From Chloroflexota bacterium (GTDB lineage Bacteria; Chloroflexota; Limnocylindria; Limnocylindrales; CSP1-4): a stretch of 14,704 nt of DNA. A program made the position numbers and the translations under genes. Positions 6,584-14,628 of this stretch are shown piece by piece; positions within the stretch are counted from its first letter, which is position 1; every line of letters begins with the position of its first letter. Below the pieces are notes generated by a model. That model made no database searches. It was not told where the DNA came from and was given only the letters and a program-made list of their open reading frames with translations. The DNA lies in contig JAJYDP010000040.1 in the NCBI GenBank assembly GCA_021777365.1, forward strand, positions 1-14,704, in the 5' to 3' direction.

Positions 6584-7333
6584 GTGCGGGTGGCGCTGTT
6601 CGTCGCCTGCTACAACGACCTCCTGTACCCGCAGGTGGGGCGGGCGGTGGTGCGCCTCCTGCGTCGCCTCGGGCAGCCGGTGGAGTTCCCGCCGGGCCAG
6701 ACCTGCTGCGGCCAGATGCACTTCAACACCGGCTATCGCGAGGCGTGCGTCCCGCTCGTGCAGGGCTTCGTGCGCGTCTTCGCCGGCTACGACGCCGTGG
6801 TGACCCCCTCATCCTCGTGCGCCTCCATGGTGCGGCACTACCACGCCACGGTCGCCCGGGAGGCGGCCGACGCGGGCACGGATCCGTCCCTCCCGGCACG
6901 CGTCGCGGAGGTGGCGCCCCGGGTCTACGAGCTGAGCGAGTTCCTGGTCGACGTGCTCGGCGTCACCGACGTCGGCGCGCGCTTCCCGCACACCGTGGCG
7001 TTCCACCCCACCTGCCACTCACGGCGACTGCTGGGGGTGGGCGACCGGCCCGAGCGCCTGCTGGCGGCCGTCGACGGCCTGACCCTGGTGGACATGCCTC
7101 ACGCGGAGACCTGCTGCGGCTTCGGCGGCACGTTCGCCGTGAAGAACGCGGACACGTCGGTCGCCATGGGGCTCGACAAGGTCGCGGACGTGCTGGCGTC
7201 CGGCGCGGAGGTGCTCACCGCGTCGGACACGTCCTGCCTGATGCACATCGGTGGGCTCCTCTCGCGCCGCGGCGCACCGGTGCGGGTGATGCACATGGCC
7301 GAGATCCTGGCCGGACCGGAGGACGGCGGATGA
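6584..7333 (+). CDS. lutA: L-lactate oxidation complex subunit LutA (CCG-domain protein)
   Basis: One of three subunits (LutA/YkgE, LutB/YkgF, LutC/YkgG) of the iron-sulphur L-lactate dehydrogenase system, which oxidises L-lactate to pyruvate without a classical flavin lactate dehydrogenase. The 249-residue product matches family length (about 240). It has two cysteine-rich CCG domains: Cys41-Cys42-Gly43 in QTCCGQMHFNTGY with Cys79 (SSSCASM), and Cys177-Cys178-Gly179 in ETCCGFGGTFAVKN with Cys144 (FHPTCHS). Such domains bind iron-sulphur clusters in related oxidoreductases. The start is GTG at 6584, because VRVALFVACYNDLLYPQVG matches the usual N-terminus. GTG at 6536 would add 16 atypical residues. 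Only a loose G-rich ribosome-binding site is visible. The stop overlaps the lutB start (ATGA). Position after rhaEW indicates that its lactate comes from rhamnose-derived lactaldehyde. Confidence 0.92.
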   Translation: MRVALFVACYNDLLYPQVGRAVVRLLRRLGQPVEFPPGQTCCGQMHFNTGYREACVPLVQGFVRVFAGYDAVVTPSSSCASMVRHYHATVAREAADAGTDPSLPARVAEVAPRVYELSEFLVDVLGVTDVGARFPHTVAFHPTCHSRRLLGVGDRPERLLAAVDGLTLVDMPHAETCCGFGGTFAVKNADTSVAMGLDKVADVLASGAEVLTASDTSCLMHIGGLLSRRGAPVRVMHMAEILAGPEDGG

Positions 7334-8961
7334 CGGCGCCCGATCGCGAGCTGCAGCCCCTCGCGCCGCAGCCCCTCGCGCCGCCCGAGCCCGGCGCACG
7401 CGGCCGGGCCGGCCGGCCGTTCGAGCCAATCCCGACCTATGCCGGCACGCCGCCGTTCCCGCGTGCCGCGCGAGCCGCGCTGGCGGACACGCGGCTGCGC
7501 GCCAACCTGCAGCGGGCGACGGCCACCATCCGCGCGAAGCGTGCCCGGGCAGTCGCCGAGCGCGACGACTGGGAGGCCCTGCGGCTCGCCGGTGCCGCCA
7601 TCAAGAACGAGGTCCTCCACGACCTGCCGGCGCTCCTCGTACAGCTCGAGCGGGCGGTCACCGACGCCGGCGGAACGGTGCACTGGGCCCGGGACGCCGC
7701 GGAGGCCAACGCCATCGTGACGCGCATCGTGCGCGAGCACGGCGCCACCGAGGTGGTCAAGGTCAAGTCGATGGCCACCGAGGAGATCGAGCTCAACGAG
7801 GCCCTCGCCGAGGCCGGCATCGCCGCCTGGGAGACGGACCTCGCGGAGCTGATCGTGCAGCTCGGCCACGACCTGCCGTCCCACATCCTGGTGCCGGCGA
7901 TCCACCGCAACCGCGCGGAGATCCGCGAGATCTTCCGCCGTGAGATGGCGCTGGCCGGGCGTCCCGCCCCCGACGACCTGTCCGACGAGCCGCGCGAGCT
8001 GGCCGAGGCGGCCCGGCTGCACCTGCGGGAGAAGTTCCTGCGCGCCCGCGTCGCGGTCTCGGGCGCGAACTTCGCGATCGCGGAGACCGGGACGATCGCG
8101 GTGGTGGAGTCCGAGGGGAACGGGCGCATGTGCCTGACGCTCCCCGAGGTGCTGATCACGGTGATGGGCATCGAGAAGCTCCTGCCGCGCTGGCAGGACC
8201 TCGAGGTCTTCCTCCAGCTCCTCCCGCGCTCGGCCACGGCGGAGCGGATGAACCCCTACACCTCGATGTGGACCGGCGTGACGCCGGGCGACGGCCCCCA
8301 GGCATTCCACCTGGTGCTGCTGGACAACGGCCGCTCGGACGTGCTGTCGGACCCGGTGGGGCGCCAGGCGCTGCGCTGCATCCGCTGCTCCGCGTGCCTG
8401 AACGTCTGTCCGGTCTACGAGCGCGTGGGCGGCCGCGCCTACGGCTCGGTCTACCCGGGGCCCATCGGCGCGATCCTCACGCCCCAGCTGCGGGGGATCG
8501 TCCGGCACCCTGTGGACGCGCAGACGGCCTCCCTCCCCTACGCCTCGTCGCTGTGCGGGGCGTGCTTCGAGGTCTGCCCCGTCCGCATCGACATCCCCGG
8601 GGTCCTGGTGCACCTGCGCGCGCAGGTGGTGCGCCAGCATCCGATGGGCCCGCACGTGCCCGAGCCGGACGAGCTGGTCCTGGGGGTGGCGAGCTGGGTC
8701 ATGGAGCGGCCGCGTCGGCTGTCCATCGCCGAGCGGGCCGCCGGGCTGGCCGGGCGCGTGGTCGCCCGCCGCGGCGGGCGGATCGGCGCGCTGCGCGGCC
8801 CCTGGCCGGTCTCGGCCTGGTTCGGCGAGCGTGACCTGCCCGCCCCGGCGCGGGAGTCCTTCCGCGCCTGGTGGCGCCGCGTCGGGCGAGGCGGCGCCGG
8901 CTCGACACCCTCCGGGCAGGAGCGCTCGAGGCAGGGCCGGGCGCCGGAGGACGCGCCGTGA
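7330..8961 (+). CDS. lutB: L-lactate oxidation iron-sulphur subunit LutB
   Basis: The 4Fe-4S-bearing subunit of the LutABC L-lactate-to-pyruvate system. The LUD domain covers roughly residues 70-300, with the family pattern VVKVKSMATEEIELNEAL and AETGT at 251-255. A ferredoxin-like part follows: Cys350-X2-Cys353-X2-Cys356-X3-Cys360-Pro (CIRCSACLNVCP), and later Cys409-X2-Cys412-X3-Cys416-Pro (CGACFEVCP). At 543 residues it is longer than the usual 475 or so. The extra length is an N-terminal Pro/Ala-rich segment containing a duplicated QPLAP and a C-terminal Arg/Gly-rich tail after about residue 510. ATG overlaps the lutA stop by 4 nt, and the stop overlaps lutC's GTG, indicating translational coupling through the three genes. 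No signal peptide or membrane segment is seen, so the protein should be cytoplasmic. Confidence 0.93.
   Translation: MTAPDRELQPLAPQPLAPPEPGARGRAGRPFEPIPTYAGTPPFPRAARAALADTRLRANLQRATATIRAKRARAVAERDDWEALRLAGAAIKNEVLHDLPALLVQLERAVTDAGGTVHWARDAAEANAIVTRIVREHGATEVVKVKSMATEEIELNEALAEAGIAAWETDLAELIVQLGHDLPSHILVPAIHRNRAEIREIFRREMALAGRPAPDDLSDEPRELAEAARLHLREKFLRARVAVSGANFAIAETGTIAVVESEGNGRMCLTLPEVLITVMGIEKLLPRWQDLEVFLQLLPRSATAERMNPYTSMWTGVTPGDGPQAFHLVLLDNGRSDVLSDPVGRQALRCIRCSACLNVCPVYERVGGRAYGSVYPGPIGAILTPQLRGIVRHPVDAQTASLPYASSLCGACFEVCPVRIDIPGVLVHLRAQVVRQHPMGPHVPEPDELVLGVASWVMERPRRLSIAERAAGLAGRVVARRGGRIGALRGPWPVSAWFGERDLPAPARESFRAWWRRVGRGGAGSTPSGQERSRQGRAPEDAP
7354..7383 (+). repeat. 15-bp perfect tandem duplication at the lutB 5' end
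   Basis: Two adjacent identical copies of CAGCCCCTCGCGCCG (7354-7368, 7369-7383), encoding QPLAP-QPLAP. As a multiple of three it keeps the frame, so it looks like a slippage duplication in a tolerant N-terminal extension. Confidence 0.85.
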
Positions 8962-9617
8962 ACGGGCCGGTGTCGCGCCACCCGGGCGATGCTCGCGCCG
9001 AGATCCTGGAGCGCCTGCGCGCGGCGCTGGCCGACCGGCCACCGGTCCCCGATGTGCCGCGGGCGTACCGGCGGGCACCGGAACACGGTGTCGACGTGGT
9101 CGCGCTCTTCGCGTCGCAGGTCGCCGACTACCGCGCCACGGTCCACCGGACCGACCCGGGCGGCGTTGCCCGCGTCATCTCGGACGTGCTGGAGGCACGC
9201 GGCGCGCGCCGGGTGGTGGTCCCCGCCGGGATGCCGGATGCCTGGCTGCGCGATGCGCGGGTCGAGCGGCTCACCGACGACCCGCCCCTCGCGTCCGCGA
9301 CCCTGGACGGTGCCGACGCCGTCGTCACGGGCTGCGCCCTGGCGATCGCCGAGACCGGCACCATCGTGCTCGACGGCGGGCCCGGACAGGGCCGGCGCGC
9401 GCTCAGCCTGGTTCCCGACGTGCACCTGTGCGTGGTGGAGGCGGGCCGCATCGTGGGAACGGTGCCGGAGGCGATCGCGGCCCTGCGCCCCGTGCGGCCG
9501 CTCACCTGGATCAGCGGGCCGTCCGCGACCAGCGACATCGAGCTGAATCGCGTGGAGGGGGTGCATGGCCCGCGGACGCTCCATGTGGTGATCGTCGAGG
9601 AGACGCCGGGCGCCTGA
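8958..9617 (+). CDS. lutC: L-lactate oxidation subunit LutC (LUD domain)
   Basis: Third subunit of the LutABC L-lactate oxidation system. The 219-residue product is close to family length (about 230). The LUD domain is seen in the C-terminal two thirds: GADAVVTGCALAIAETGTIVLD (AETGT at about 131-135), then GPGQGRRALSLVPDVHLCVV and the final SGPSATSDIELNRVEGVHGP, all typical of LutC. The start is GTG at 8958, which overlaps the lutB TGA (GTGA) and has GGAGG 7 nt upstream. A longer reading from 8871 would lie inside lutB and lacks support. It is the last gene of the plus-strand operon and ends 132 bp before the converging rhamnosidase gene. Without cysteine clusters of its own, its role within the complex is less clear than that of LutA or LutB. 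Confidence 0.92.
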   Translation: MNGPVSRHPGDARAEILERLRAALADRPPVPDVPRAYRRAPEHGVDVVALFASQVADYRATVHRTDPGGVARVISDVLEARGARRVVVPAGMPDAWLRDARVERLTDDPPLASATLDGADAVVTGCALAIAETGTIVLDGGPGQGRRALSLVPDVHLCVVEAGRIVGTVPEAIAALRPVRPLTWISGPSATSDIELNRVEGVHGPRTLHVVIVEETPGA

Positions 9618-9696
9618 CACGCGTCCCGTGGACCGGCACGCGGCCCGTTGGGACTCCGTTCGACGCCGGCCGCGCACCAGCCGCCGTCGGCGCCCG

Positions 9697-9720
9697 AGGG
9701 CCGGAACACGCCACGGCCCT
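9697..9720. terminator. Weak hairpin between converging genes
   Basis: AGGGCCG (9697-9703) and CGGCCCT (9714-9720) form a 7-bp stem with a 10-nt loop in the 132-bp gap between the lutC and rhamnosidase ends. A short TTT run follows on the plus strand at about 9727. The position suits a shared terminator for both converging units, but the T-tract is poor and I see no other structure in 9618-9749. Confidence 0.35.
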
Positions 9721-9749
9721 GAGGCGTTTCGATCGGCGAGGCGCCGCGG

Positions 9750-12700
9750 TCAGGAGGTCCCGCGACCCCGGACCCGGAAGTGGTACCGGCCCGACCCCAC
9801 GACCGCCACCGTCTCGCCGTCCACGTCGCGCACGCCCGCCACGCCGGCGGCTGCGGCCAGCGGCACGGCCCCCTCCTCGATGGCGTCGGGTGACCCGGGC
9901 AGCACCACCTCCGCCGTGACGCCCGGCGGCACCCACAGGTCGAGCCGGAAATCGTCCGTGCCCGCACGCCAGCCGCACGCGATCCGGCCGCGCACCGAGT
10001 GGACCCAGGTGCGGGCCCAGGAGACGCCCGGCGCCGGCCTCGGCTCGATGCGCACCCGCTCGTAGCCCGGCGCCTCGAGTCGCAGACCCCCCAGGAAGGC
10101 GTACATGAACGCGCCCACCGACCCGTACGCGTAGTGGTTCAGCGAGTTCATCACGTCGGTGAAGATGCCCGCGGTGGTCAGGCTGGTGTGGAAGCCCTTC
10201 CCGTCGGTGAACCCGTCCCAGCGCTCCCACATGGTGGTGGCGCCCTGGCGCACCTGGTAGAGCCACGAGGGGTACGTGTCCGCGAGGAGCAGCCGATAGG
10301 CCACGTCCAGCCGGCCTCCCTCCGCGAGGGCGGGCAGCAGCCACGGCGTGCCGAGGAACCCGGTCGAGAGGTGCCAGTTGCGGTTGCGGATGTCAGCCAC
10401 CAGGCGTTCGACCACGAGGGGGATCTCCTCCGGCTCGAGAAGACCGACTCTGAGGGCGACGACGCAGGCGGTCTGCGTCCCGCTCTCGACCAGCCCGCCT
10501 CCCTGGACGAAGCGCTCGCGGAAGGCGCGCCGGATCTCCTCGAAGCGTCGTGTGCACGCGGCAGCGTCCTCGCCGCGCCCCATGACCTGCGCGAGCTCCG
10601 CGGCCAGGCGGGCGCTGTAGGCGAAGTAGGCGGTGCCCACCAGGTCCTTGGGGGTGTCCGCGTCCACCGACAGCCAGTCGCCGTACCCGGAGGCGGGACG
10701 GACGTGCCCCTCGCTGGTCCCGGCCAGGTACTCCAGCCAGCGGAGGATGGCCGGCAGGGCCCGGCGCACCACGCGCTCGTCGGCGTAGTGGCGGTGGAGC
10801 GTCCAGGGGACGATCGTCACGGCATCGCCCCAGCCCGCCGCCCCGGCGCCGATCTCGGCCATCTCCGGCACGACGTCGGGGATGGCCCCGTCCGGGTGCT
10901 GCGCGTCCCGCACGTCCTCCAGCCACTTGTCGAAGAAGCGGCGGACGTCCATGTTGAAGGCGGCCGTGGACGCGAAGACCTGCGCGTCGCCGGTCCACCC
11001 GAGCCGCTCGTCACGCTGCGGGCAATCCGTCGGCACGCTCAGGAAGTTGCCCCGCTGCCCCCACGTGATGTTGCGCTGCAGTCGGGTGAGGCCCGGGTGC
11101 GAGCACGCGAAGCCGCCGGTCACCGGCATGTCGGCGTGGACCACGCATGCCGTGATCGATGCCGGATCGAGAACGCCCGGGTAACCCGTCACCTCCACGA
11201 AGCGGAACCCGTGGTAGGTGAACGTCGGCTCGAAGACCTCCTCGCCCTCGCCGCCCAGGATGAACTCGTCCAGGGCCTGCGCAGACCGCAGGGTCGCGAG
11301 GAGCAGGCTCCCGTCGGGCTCCAGGGCCTCGGCATGCCGCAGCAGGATCCGTCGCCCGGCCGGACCGCGCGCCGCCAGCCGGATCCAGCCCACGACGTTC
11401 TGGCCGAGATCCACCACGGCGCTCCCGTCGGGTCGGGTCTCGATGCGCGCCGGGGGCACCTCCATGGTCACCCGCACGGGCGGCCCGACCCGGGCAACCA
11501 GCGGCGCGGCGTGCTCGCCCACCCGGACCGGCGTCCAGGCGTCGGCCGCGGCCGGACCATCCCATGCCGGGTCCCGTCGACGATGGTCGATCGTCTGGCC
11601 CATCAGCAGGTCCGCGTAGCGGATGGCTCCCTCGGCCGCCTCCCAGTGCTCATCGCTCGCGACGACCTCGCGGCCGCCGTCCTCGAACTCGATCTCCAGC
11701 CGGCACCAGAAGAGCGGGTCGGGACCGTAGCGACCGGGCCCCCAGAGGCCCACGTGCCCTGCGTACCAGCCGTCGGCGAGCACGGCGCCCAGCACGTGCT
11801 CGCCGGGTGTCGCGAACGGCGTGACGTCGAATGCCTGGTACTCGACCCGCTGGCGGAAGTCGGTCCAGCCGGGGGCCATGCGCTCGTCGGAGACCGGGGA
11901 CCCGTCGAACCGCAGCTCGTAGACGCCCAGGGCGCTCGCATAGATCCGCGCCCGGCGCACCAGTCGCCCCACGGTGAACCGCCGACGGAGCAGCCGGGGC
12001 GGGCGAACCAGCGCCGGATCGCGCCCCCACGGGGGATCGCCCCAGCGGGCGACCGGCCGGGCCAGCGGCCATGCCCGATCGTCGTCACCGGCGGTCTGCC
12101 AGCCCTCCGCCGGGTCGGCCGCGCAGGTCCAGGCCCCGTCGCTGCAGGTGCGGTGCTCGACGCCGGCGGCGTCCGTGACGACGAGCTCGGCCAGCAGGCC
12201 CGGAGGCGAGCCCGGCTCCCGACACGCCTCGACCGCCAGCACGATGCGGCCCGGGTGCAGCACGCCGGTCACGTCGACGTCGGCCTGCCATCCCGTCGTG
12301 GCGACAGGCGTCGTGCCGCGCGGGACGTCGCTCGTCGGTTCCGGGCGGCCGCTGCCCGCGCCGACCGGCGACGCCCAGACGGGCCTGCCGTCGATCCACG
12401 CGCGCCGGGCGCCGCCCGTCAGCCGGAGGCGGGCGGAGGCGGGCCCGGCTCCGTCCAGCGCGATGGTGCGGCGGAATCCCGCCCGGTCCGGGTCGCCGAG
12501 ATGCGGCGCCACCCAGATCCGGTGCGCGTGACGGAGGTGCAGACGCGCATCCGCGCCGGGCTGCACAGCGCCGATCCACGCGGCTCGACGATCCTCGTCG
12601 CGGAGGAGGCCCATCTCGAAGGTGGCCCACGCGCTCCACGGAGAGACGCGCCCGCCGCCGTCCCAGACCCGGACGCGCCAGCGGCAGCGCTGCCGGGACT

Positions 12701-13022
12701 CCAGCGCGGGACCCGCGTAGATCAGCCACGGCGCGTCGGTGGGCACGCGCCCGCTGTCCCAGCGCGGGCCGGCCCGCGCGGGAAGCCCGTCGCTCGGCCC
12801 GGGGCGACCCGGCCCAGCGCCGGATCCCACCATCCCCGCCGCCTCCGCCGCCGCACCGGGCCCGTCGGCGCGCACCTCGACCTGGCATGCGTCCTGCCGG
12901 ATTCCACGTGACCCGCGCCGGGGGATCAGCCGCCAGGAGAGGCGCGGCTCCGGCGTCCCCAGCCCGATGGGGTCGGCGACGCCCTCCGTGCGCAGGTCGC
13001 CCGGGCGAAGCGCGCTGCGCAC
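9750..13022 (-). CDS. Alpha-L-rhamnosidase, glycoside hydrolase family 78
   Basis: Hydrolyses terminal alpha-L-rhamnose from plant glycosides or rhamnose-containing oligosaccharides by an inverting mechanism. About 1090 residues, similar to large bacterial GH78 enzymes. It starts with LRPGDLRTEGVADPIGLGTPEPRLSW, the usual opening fibronectin-like strand. Beta-sandwich domains follow (YASALGVYELRFDG near residue 355), then the (alpha/alpha)6 barrel with DCPQRDERLGWTGDAQVF (general acid Glu672) and GATTMWERWDG (general base Glu933). Their spacing of 261 is close to that recalled for the Streptomyces avermitilis enzyme (E636, E895). No signal peptide is visible, so it should act in the cytoplasm on imported rhamnosides. 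I chose GTG at 13022, just before the conserved N-terminus, with GGGG about 11 nt upstream. GTG at 13109 or 13103 would add a low-complexity segment. It lies downstream of a sugar kinase on the same strand. Family firm, start uncertain. Confidence 0.93.
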   Translation of the reverse strand: MRSALRPGDLRTEGVADPIGLGTPEPRLSWRLIPRRGSRGIRQDACQVEVRADGPGAAAEAAGMVGSGAGPGRPGPSDGLPARAGPRWDSGRVPTDAPWLIYAGPALESRQRCRWRVRVWDGGGRVSPWSAWATFEMGLLRDEDRRAAWIGAVQPGADARLHLRHAHRIWVAPHLGDPDRAGFRRTIALDGAGPASARLRLTGGARRAWIDGRPVWASPVGAGSGRPEPTSDVPRGTTPVATTGWQADVDVTGVLHPGRIVLAVEACREPGSPPGLLAELVVTDAAGVEHRTCSDGAWTCAADPAEGWQTAGDDDRAWPLARPVARWGDPPWGRDPALVRPPRLLRRRFTVGRLVRRARIYASALGVYELRFDGSPVSDERMAPGWTDFRQRVEYQAFDVTPFATPGEHVLGAVLADGWYAGHVGLWGPGRYGPDPLFWCRLEIEFEDGGREVVASDEHWEAAEGAIRYADLLMGQTIDHRRRDPAWDGPAAADAWTPVRVGEHAAPLVARVGPPVRVTMEVPPARIETRPDGSAVVDLGQNVVGWIRLAARGPAGRRILLRHAEALEPDGSLLLATLRSAQALDEFILGGEGEEVFEPTFTYHGFRFVEVTGYPGVLDPASITACVVHADMPVTGGFACSHPGLTRLQRNITWGQRGNFLSVPTDCPQRDERLGWTGDAQVFASTAAFNMDVRRFFDKWLEDVRDAQHPDGAIPDVVPEMAEIGAGAAGWGDAVTIVPWTLHRHYADERVVRRALPAILRWLEYLAGTSEGHVRPASGYGDWLSVDADTPKDLVGTAYFAYSARLAAELAQVMGRGEDAAACTRRFEEIRRAFRERFVQGGGLVESGTQTACVVALRVGLLEPEEIPLVVERLVADIRNRNWHLSTGFLGTPWLLPALAEGGRLDVAYRLLLADTYPSWLYQVRQGATTMWERWDGFTDGKGFHTSLTTAGIFTDVMNSLNHYAYGSVGAFMYAFLGGLRLEAPGYERVRIEPRPAPGVSWARTWVHSVRGRIACGWRAGTDDFRLDLWVPPGVTAEVVLPGSPDAIEEGAVPLAAAAGVAGVRDVDGETVAVVGSGRYHFRVRGRGTS

Positions 13023-13149
13023 GGGCGCGGCATCCCCACCCGGCCCGCCCCGGGCGACGCGGGTGGAACCCGACCCGGGGATCGCCGCGGCGGCGTCACC
13101 CACGGTCACGTGGCGTGTGGCGCGGTTCGGGCGCAGCTGCGGCACCGCC
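13023..13149. other. Gap between the sugar kinase and the rhamnosidase
   Basis: If translation starts at 13022, this 127-bp gap is open in the rhamnosidase frame and could encode a Gly/Ala/Ser-rich extension from GTG at 13109. I see no good promoter, ribosome-binding site or terminator in it, so the two genes are probably co-transcribed. Confidence 0.4.
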
Positions 13150-14628
13150 TCAGGGTTCCTGGAGCGCGGCCAGTCGGTGCGCGAGCCCGCGTGTCGCCGG
13201 ATAGAGCTCCCGGTAGACACCGTAGAGCGCGTCGTACCGTTCCGCCCGATCGGCGTCGGGCGACACCACGGCCACGACCGGGTTCCAGGAGGCCCCCGTC
13301 TCCGTGATCCCTGCGGCGCCGGCGGCAAGCCACGCGTCCCCGTAGCTGGCGCCCAGGGTGTACTGGCGGAGCTCCTGCGGCAGGCCGGTCACGTCCGAGA
13401 CGATCTGCAGCCACAGCCCGCCTCGCGTGCCGCCGCCCACGGCCGCCACGCGCGTGGGGGCGCCGGCGGATGCCGTCATCACCTCCAGGTTGTGGCGCAC
13501 CCCGAACGCGGTCGCCTCCAGCAGCGCGCGGTAGAGGTGTCCCCGTCCGTGACGGAGCGTCAGCCCGAGCACCGCGCCACGCGCGTTCACGTCGAAGAGC
13601 GGGGTCCGTTCGCCGGCGAAGTACGGGAGGACGACCACCCCGTCCGAACCGGGCGGCGTGCCCTCCGCCTCCGTCAGCAGCTGCTCGTAGGAGCTGCCGG
13701 TCAGGTCCCGCATCCATGCCGTGAGCGCGCCCGAGGTGGCCATCCCGCCGGCCAGCGTGAGGGTCCCGGGCATGATCCCCCGCGTGGTCCACAGGTGCGG
13801 GTCCGGCTGCGCCCGGTCCACCACCTGCACCAGGAACATGGTGGTCCCGTACATCAGCATCAGGTCGCCCGACTCGCTCACCCCGACGCTGGCGGCCTCC
13901 GCCCAGGCGTCGATGGTGCCCGCGAGCACCGGGGTGCCCTCGGCCAGGCCGGTGATCCCGGCCGCGTCGGCACTGACCCGTCCGGCCACGTCCCCGGGCC
14001 AGAGCAGCCGCGGAAGCTCCAGCCCCGGCGCGATCTCCGTCGCCCAGTCGGCTGCCCACGCCTGCGCCGCGAGGTCGTAGATCGGGTCGCACTGGCTCGC
14101 GGAGTGGTGGTCGAGGACGTACTCGCCGGTGAGCCGGTGCACCAGGTACGAGCTGGCCATGAAGAAGCGGCGCGTGCGGGCCCAGCGCTCCGGCTCGTGC
14201 CTGCGGAACCAGAGCAGCTTGGGGCCCACCGCCTGCGACGTCAGCGGCGAGCCGCCCCGTGCGAGGATCCGGTCCGCGCCGAGTGTCTGTCCCAGCTCCA
14301 CGACCTCCGCCTCGGCGCGGGTGTCGATGCCGTACAGGATCGCCGGACGAAGCGGCTCACCGTCGGCGGTGGTCGGGAGCATGCAGGGCCCGATGCCGCT
14401 GACGCAGATGGCGGCAGGACGGGTGCCGGTGCGCTGGACCAGGTCTCCGATGAGCGCCCGGGCATCCGCCCACCAGACGGACTCGGCATCGTGCTCGAAC
14501 CATCCGGGGCGAGGCATGGAGGTGGTGTGCGGGCGTTCGGCCACCTCGACGATCCGGCCGCCACCGTCCACCAGGCAGGCCTTGGAGGAGGAGGTCCCGA
14601 TGTCGAGGCCGAGGACGAGCTCGTTCAT
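13150..14628 (-). CDS. FGGY-family sugar kinase, xylulokinase-like, substrate unknown
   Basis: Transfers phosphate from ATP to a ketose or polyol; the substrate cannot be read from sequence. The 492-residue product is full length for the family. N-terminal LGLDIGTSSSKA (about 6-17) is the phosphate-binding loop. The catalytic Asp is Asp240 in AGTIDAWAEAASVG. GDLMLMYGTTMF and LPYFAGERTPLFD follow, and VGGGTRGGLWLQIVSDVTG is the C-terminal ATP/adenosine region. These motifs resemble xylulokinase-like COG1070 members more than the rhamnulokinase at 1846-3378, which has GVDTWGVDFGLLD and SHDTASAV. ATG overlaps the stop of the upstream gene (ATGA), so the two are translationally coupled, and the rhamnosidase follows on the same strand. 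It may phosphorylate the second sugar released from a mixed glycoside; that is inference. Confidence 0.88.
   Translation of the reverse strand: MNELVLGLDIGTSSSKACLVDGGGRIVEVAERPHTTSMPRPGWFEHDAESVWWADARALIGDLVQRTGTRPAAICVSGIGPCMLPTTADGEPLRPAILYGIDTRAEAEVVELGQTLGADRILARGGSPLTSQAVGPKLLWFRRHEPERWARTRRFFMASSYLVHRLTGEYVLDHHSASQCDPIYDLAAQAWAADWATEIAPGLELPRLLWPGDVAGRVSADAAGITGLAEGTPVLAGTIDAWAEAASVGVSESGDLMLMYGTTMFLVQVVDRAQPDPHLWTTRGIMPGTLTLAGGMATSGALTAWMRDLTGSSYEQLLTEAEGTPPGSDGVVVLPYFAGERTPLFDVNARGAVLGLTLRHGRGHLYRALLEATAFGVRHNLEVMTASAGAPTRVAAVGGGTRGGLWLQIVSDVTGLPQELRQYTLGASYGDAWLAAGAAGITETGASWNPVVAVVSPDADRAERYDALYGVYRELYPATRGLAHRLAALQEP

Noticed and set aside
4295..6721. 808-codon open frame on the minus strand, opposite rhaEW
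   Set aside because: Fully antisense to a gene with complete aldolase and SDR motifs. The translation is His/Arg/Gly/Val-rich without family patterns, and it runs through the divergent promoter region.
7099..9078. 659-codon open frame on the minus strand, opposite lutABC
   Set aside because: Shadow of lutA, lutB and lutC, with no ribosome-binding site or recognisable domain, and it crosses three real gene boundaries.
9999..12911. 970-codon open frame on the plus strand, opposite the rhamnosidase
   Set aside because: Antisense to a well-supported GH78 gene with both catalytic motifs. Its Arg/Gly/Ala/His-rich translation has no recognisable domain, as is usual for shadow frames in high-GC DNA.
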